DNA of 64,000 nt from Syncephalastrum monosporum B8922 (Eukaryota > Mucoromycota > Mucoromycetes > Mucorales > Syncephalastraceae). Positions 61,637 through 64,000 of this stretch are shown here, one piece after another. A program made the translations under genes and the position numbers. The notes under the pieces were generated by a model. It saw only the letters and a program-made list of their open reading frames with translations. It ran no database searches and had not been told where the DNA came from. The stretch's first letter is position 1. Every line of letters begins with the position of its first letter. The DNA lies in assembly GCA_000697355.1 (NCBI GenBank), contig JNEN01000882.1, positions 124,001-188,000 of the forward strand. The letters are read 5' to 3'.

Positions 61637-63927
61637 ATGGCAGACGATTCTAGACTGAAGGCGACATGTTCATTCGCCAGCGAGGCGACGGTTAACAGAA
61701 CCAATAGCGGCCAGGGTCACACGAGCCCATCGCCGCTGGCCAACAAATCATCTTTACCACCCTCGTACGACGACGCCGAGACGATCGCCACACCGCCCTC
61801 CCGCACCCGTCAGTTCTTTACCAAGTCCAAAAATCTCTTTTTCGTCCTTTTGAAGAAGTACTGGTTTCTTCTTGGTCTCGCCTTGGTCATTGGTCTCGCC
61901 TGCGCAGCGCCGAATGTCGCTCGCAAAGGGGGCTACATCCGCGCCGAATGGTCGATCAAGTGGGGTACGAGATTTCGTTGCCTATCCAAGCATTTACATG
62001 GGAGGCATTTGTTACTGAAGCTGACCTGCATCTTTGTTTAGGCGCGGTCATCGTTATTTTCTTGATTTCGGGCCTGTCTTTGCGCACGCGGATTCTCACT
62101 CAGACCTTTATGCGCATCCGCCTGCATCTTCTCGTCCAAATCATCAATCTGGTCTTTATTCCTTTTTTCGTGTTTGGTCTGGTCCTCTTATTCTTCAAGA
62201 TGCATATGCCGATGAACTCTCTGGTCCTCATTGGCATCGTGATTGCCGCTAGCACGCCTACTACTGTTTCATCCAATGTTGTGATGACGAAGAACGCGAA
62301 AGGCAACGAGGCCACTGGTAACGTTACACAACCGCAGGGACCCCCCGCCATTTTTCTAACCTGTATCACCCTTGTAGCACTCATGAATGCCGCCGTTGGC
62401 AACATCCTCGGTAAGTCATCAATGTTATGTTATCCTTCTTCCATGGTTATCTGTAACACCCATTCTCTTTGTTTATCTACATAGGCATTTTTATCTCCCC
62501 TCTGCTGGTCGACACTTTCCAAGAGCCGTTGATCGAGGCTACGCCGGAGAACGAAACCGCTCAAGCGGGTGGCCGCGTCGACTTTGTTTCGGTCCTCAAA
62601 CAGCTCGGCCTCACAGTCCTGGTCCCTCTTGTGATCGGTCAGATTATCCAAATAATGTTTACCGAAAAAGTGGCGGAAATCAAAGTCAAGTGGCGATTGT
62701 CCGACGTGAGCAGCGTCGCTTTGCTTCTGATGGTCTACTCTGTCTTTTGCGACGCTTTCTACAACCGTTCCTTCGATGCAGTGAGCGCTACAGACATCAT
62801 CGCCGTTGTCATCATCAATGCGGGTCTGTATATCCTGTTTTCGCTTCTCTCTTTGTTCCTCGCCAATATTCCGTTCCCTTCGTCCATCAAAGCCCCTGGC
62901 TGGGTTGAGCGTCTGCGGTACTCACGCGAAGACACCGTAGCTGTCATGGTGAGTACATGACATTTCTTGGTTCACAAAAAAGCCCTGTGCTCACTTTCAC
63001 AATTACCAGTATTGTGGTGCCACCAAAACCGTGGCCATGGGCGTCCCGCTCATCAACGTTCTTTACGAAAAGGGTGATGCTGGCACTGTGGGTGTCCTTT
63101 CGACACCCCTTTTGCTCTACCATGTTGAGCAGCTCATTATGGGCAACATTGAAGTCGACATCCTCAAGCGATGGGTTCTCAAGGGCAAGGAACAAGAAGC
63201 AAAAGCCGTTCCACCTTCACGCGATGAAGAAGATCGCCTGCCTCATGTGACCAGTGATATCTCGGACGACCCGAGCTCAAGCGGCAAGGATGATCACAGC
63301 AAGCGCGCCCAAGTTACTCTCTCTCAGATCCCGCCGACTGCTGCGATCTGGCAAATCAACAAGACGCCACTTTCCGCGTCTCCTTCTGAAACTGTGAAGC
63401 CCGACGATTACCATAACGGAAGTGTTTTGCACTGCGAAGATGATTACCCTACGAAGCAGGAACAAGACAACCATCCCAAGTGTGACTACACCTATCCCGA
63501 CACCAAAGAGGAACCTGACTACCAGAACCAGCCTAATGATGTTCCCGTCAAAGTAGAGCAGGACAACTATGGCCGAGACGACCAAGAGACCCGGCAAGGG
63601 TTCTATGAGGATGAAAAGCACCTGCACGAAACTGAAAAGGAGCACTCGCAGGTTCACGGGGAAGACACTCAGCAGCATGAGCAGCATGAGCAACATGGGC
63701 GCGCAGATCATTACCGCCCTTCCACGGAACGTGATCCAACGACAGGCAATGATACCCAAAGTGTACTGAGTGCCGATGACGCCTTCTTTACTTCTCCTTT
63801 ATTCACATCCGAAACTGCTAGTATAGCCCTGGATACTTCCCGTTTCTCAAGTGACACCCTCTCGTCGCGCCACCACTCCTCACCTCTCCCGCGGCGGCAT
63901 TCCCTCCAGACGCCTCGACAGCAGTAA
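61637..63927 (+). CDS. SBF-like transporter (Rch1/SLC10A7 type) with long hydrophilic tail
   Basis: Exons 61637-61964, 62042-62410, 62485-62948 and 63010-63927 join in frame to 692 aa. A hydrophilic N-terminus of about 70 residues precedes some ten membrane segments (YWFLLGLALVIGLACAAPNV, VIVIFLISGLSL, LVQIINLVFIPFFVFGLVLL and so on). Conserved family stretches are GIVIAASTPTTVSSNVVMTK and AVMYCGATKTVAMGVPLIN, the crossover motifs of the BASS/SBF fold. Rch1 in yeasts sits in the plasma membrane and limits calcium entry; SLC10A7 has a related role. After about residue 420 comes a 260-residue tail rich in Asp, Glu, Gln, His and Ser, much longer than in typical members of about 350-450 aa. Confidence 0.9.
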
Positions 63928-64000
63928 AGAACGAAGATGATGTAGAGTAATAATTACCTCGTAGTTTGTCCTTCCTACCCTATACCATACTATCACATCT

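Overview
The window is nuclear DNA from a filamentous fungus, most likely an early-diverging one (Mucoromycota, probably Mucorales). The case rests on many short introns (about 45-100 nt) with gtaagt/gtatgt donors and ctaac branch sites, fungal-type proteins (PNRC/Edc1-like decapping factor, Ecl1-like zinc protein, KNH-type GPI protein, Rgd2-like F-BAR/DEP/RhoGAP protein) and compact gene spacing. There are no operons, CRISPR arrays, rRNA genes or intact transposons. I saw no tRNA by eye. The species call is inference.

Layout. 0.4-1.2 kb: bHLH regulator (+). 2.9-4.2 kb: GDP-fucose O-fucosyltransferase-like type II membrane protein (-). 5.9-7.1 kb: LEA2-like single-pass membrane protein (+). 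7.7-14.1 kb: listerin LTN1, about two dozen exons (-). 15.6-17.7 kb: CLIP-170-like CAP-Gly protein (-). 19.0-20.1 kb: PNRC/Edc1-like decapping activator in a very pyrimidine-rich transcript (+). 22.1-23.2 kb: ribosomal protein S3 (+), tail to tail with MSH3 (-, 23.2-27.0 kb). 27.4-28.8 kb: mitochondrial carrier (+). 29.5-32.5 kb: three tiny genes, namely a WWE-like 68-aa protein, a 52-aa ORF and a 104-aa Ser/Thr-rich protein. 32.8-34.1 kb: HhH-GPD DNA glycosylase (+). 34.3-35.3 kb: MAM33/p32 (+). 35.5-36.1 kb: C2 protein (-). 37.2-37.6 kb: Ecl1-like protein (-). 38.9-40.6 kb: DH-PH RhoGEF (-). 41.3-45.9 kb: AT-rich gene-poor stretch. 46.0-46.2 kb: 68-aa protein (-). 47.0-48.1 kb: KNH GPI protein (+), tail to tail with RVB2/reptin (-, 48.1-50.1 kb). 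50.4-53.1 kb: F-BAR/DEP/RhoGAP (-). 53.9-55.8 kb: HSPA12-like Hsp70 (-). 55.9-61.1 kb: glycogen debranching enzyme (-). 61.6-63.9 kb: SBF/Rch1-like transporter with a long hydrophilic tail (+).

The genes are mostly unrelated housekeeping functions: translation and ribosome quality control (RPS3, LTN1), DNA repair (MSH3, glycosylase), cell polarity (CLIP, RhoGEF, RhoGAP), glycogen, mitochondria and cell wall. There is no obvious pathway cluster. The most unusual features are structural: a 3-nt microexon in RPS3, an ATG-only first coding exon in RVB2, several 16-31 nt exons, two convergent gene pairs whose stop codons are each separated by exactly 32 bp, twin CACGTG boxes before the bHLH gene, and small TATA-driven genes sharing a GCCGGTT element.
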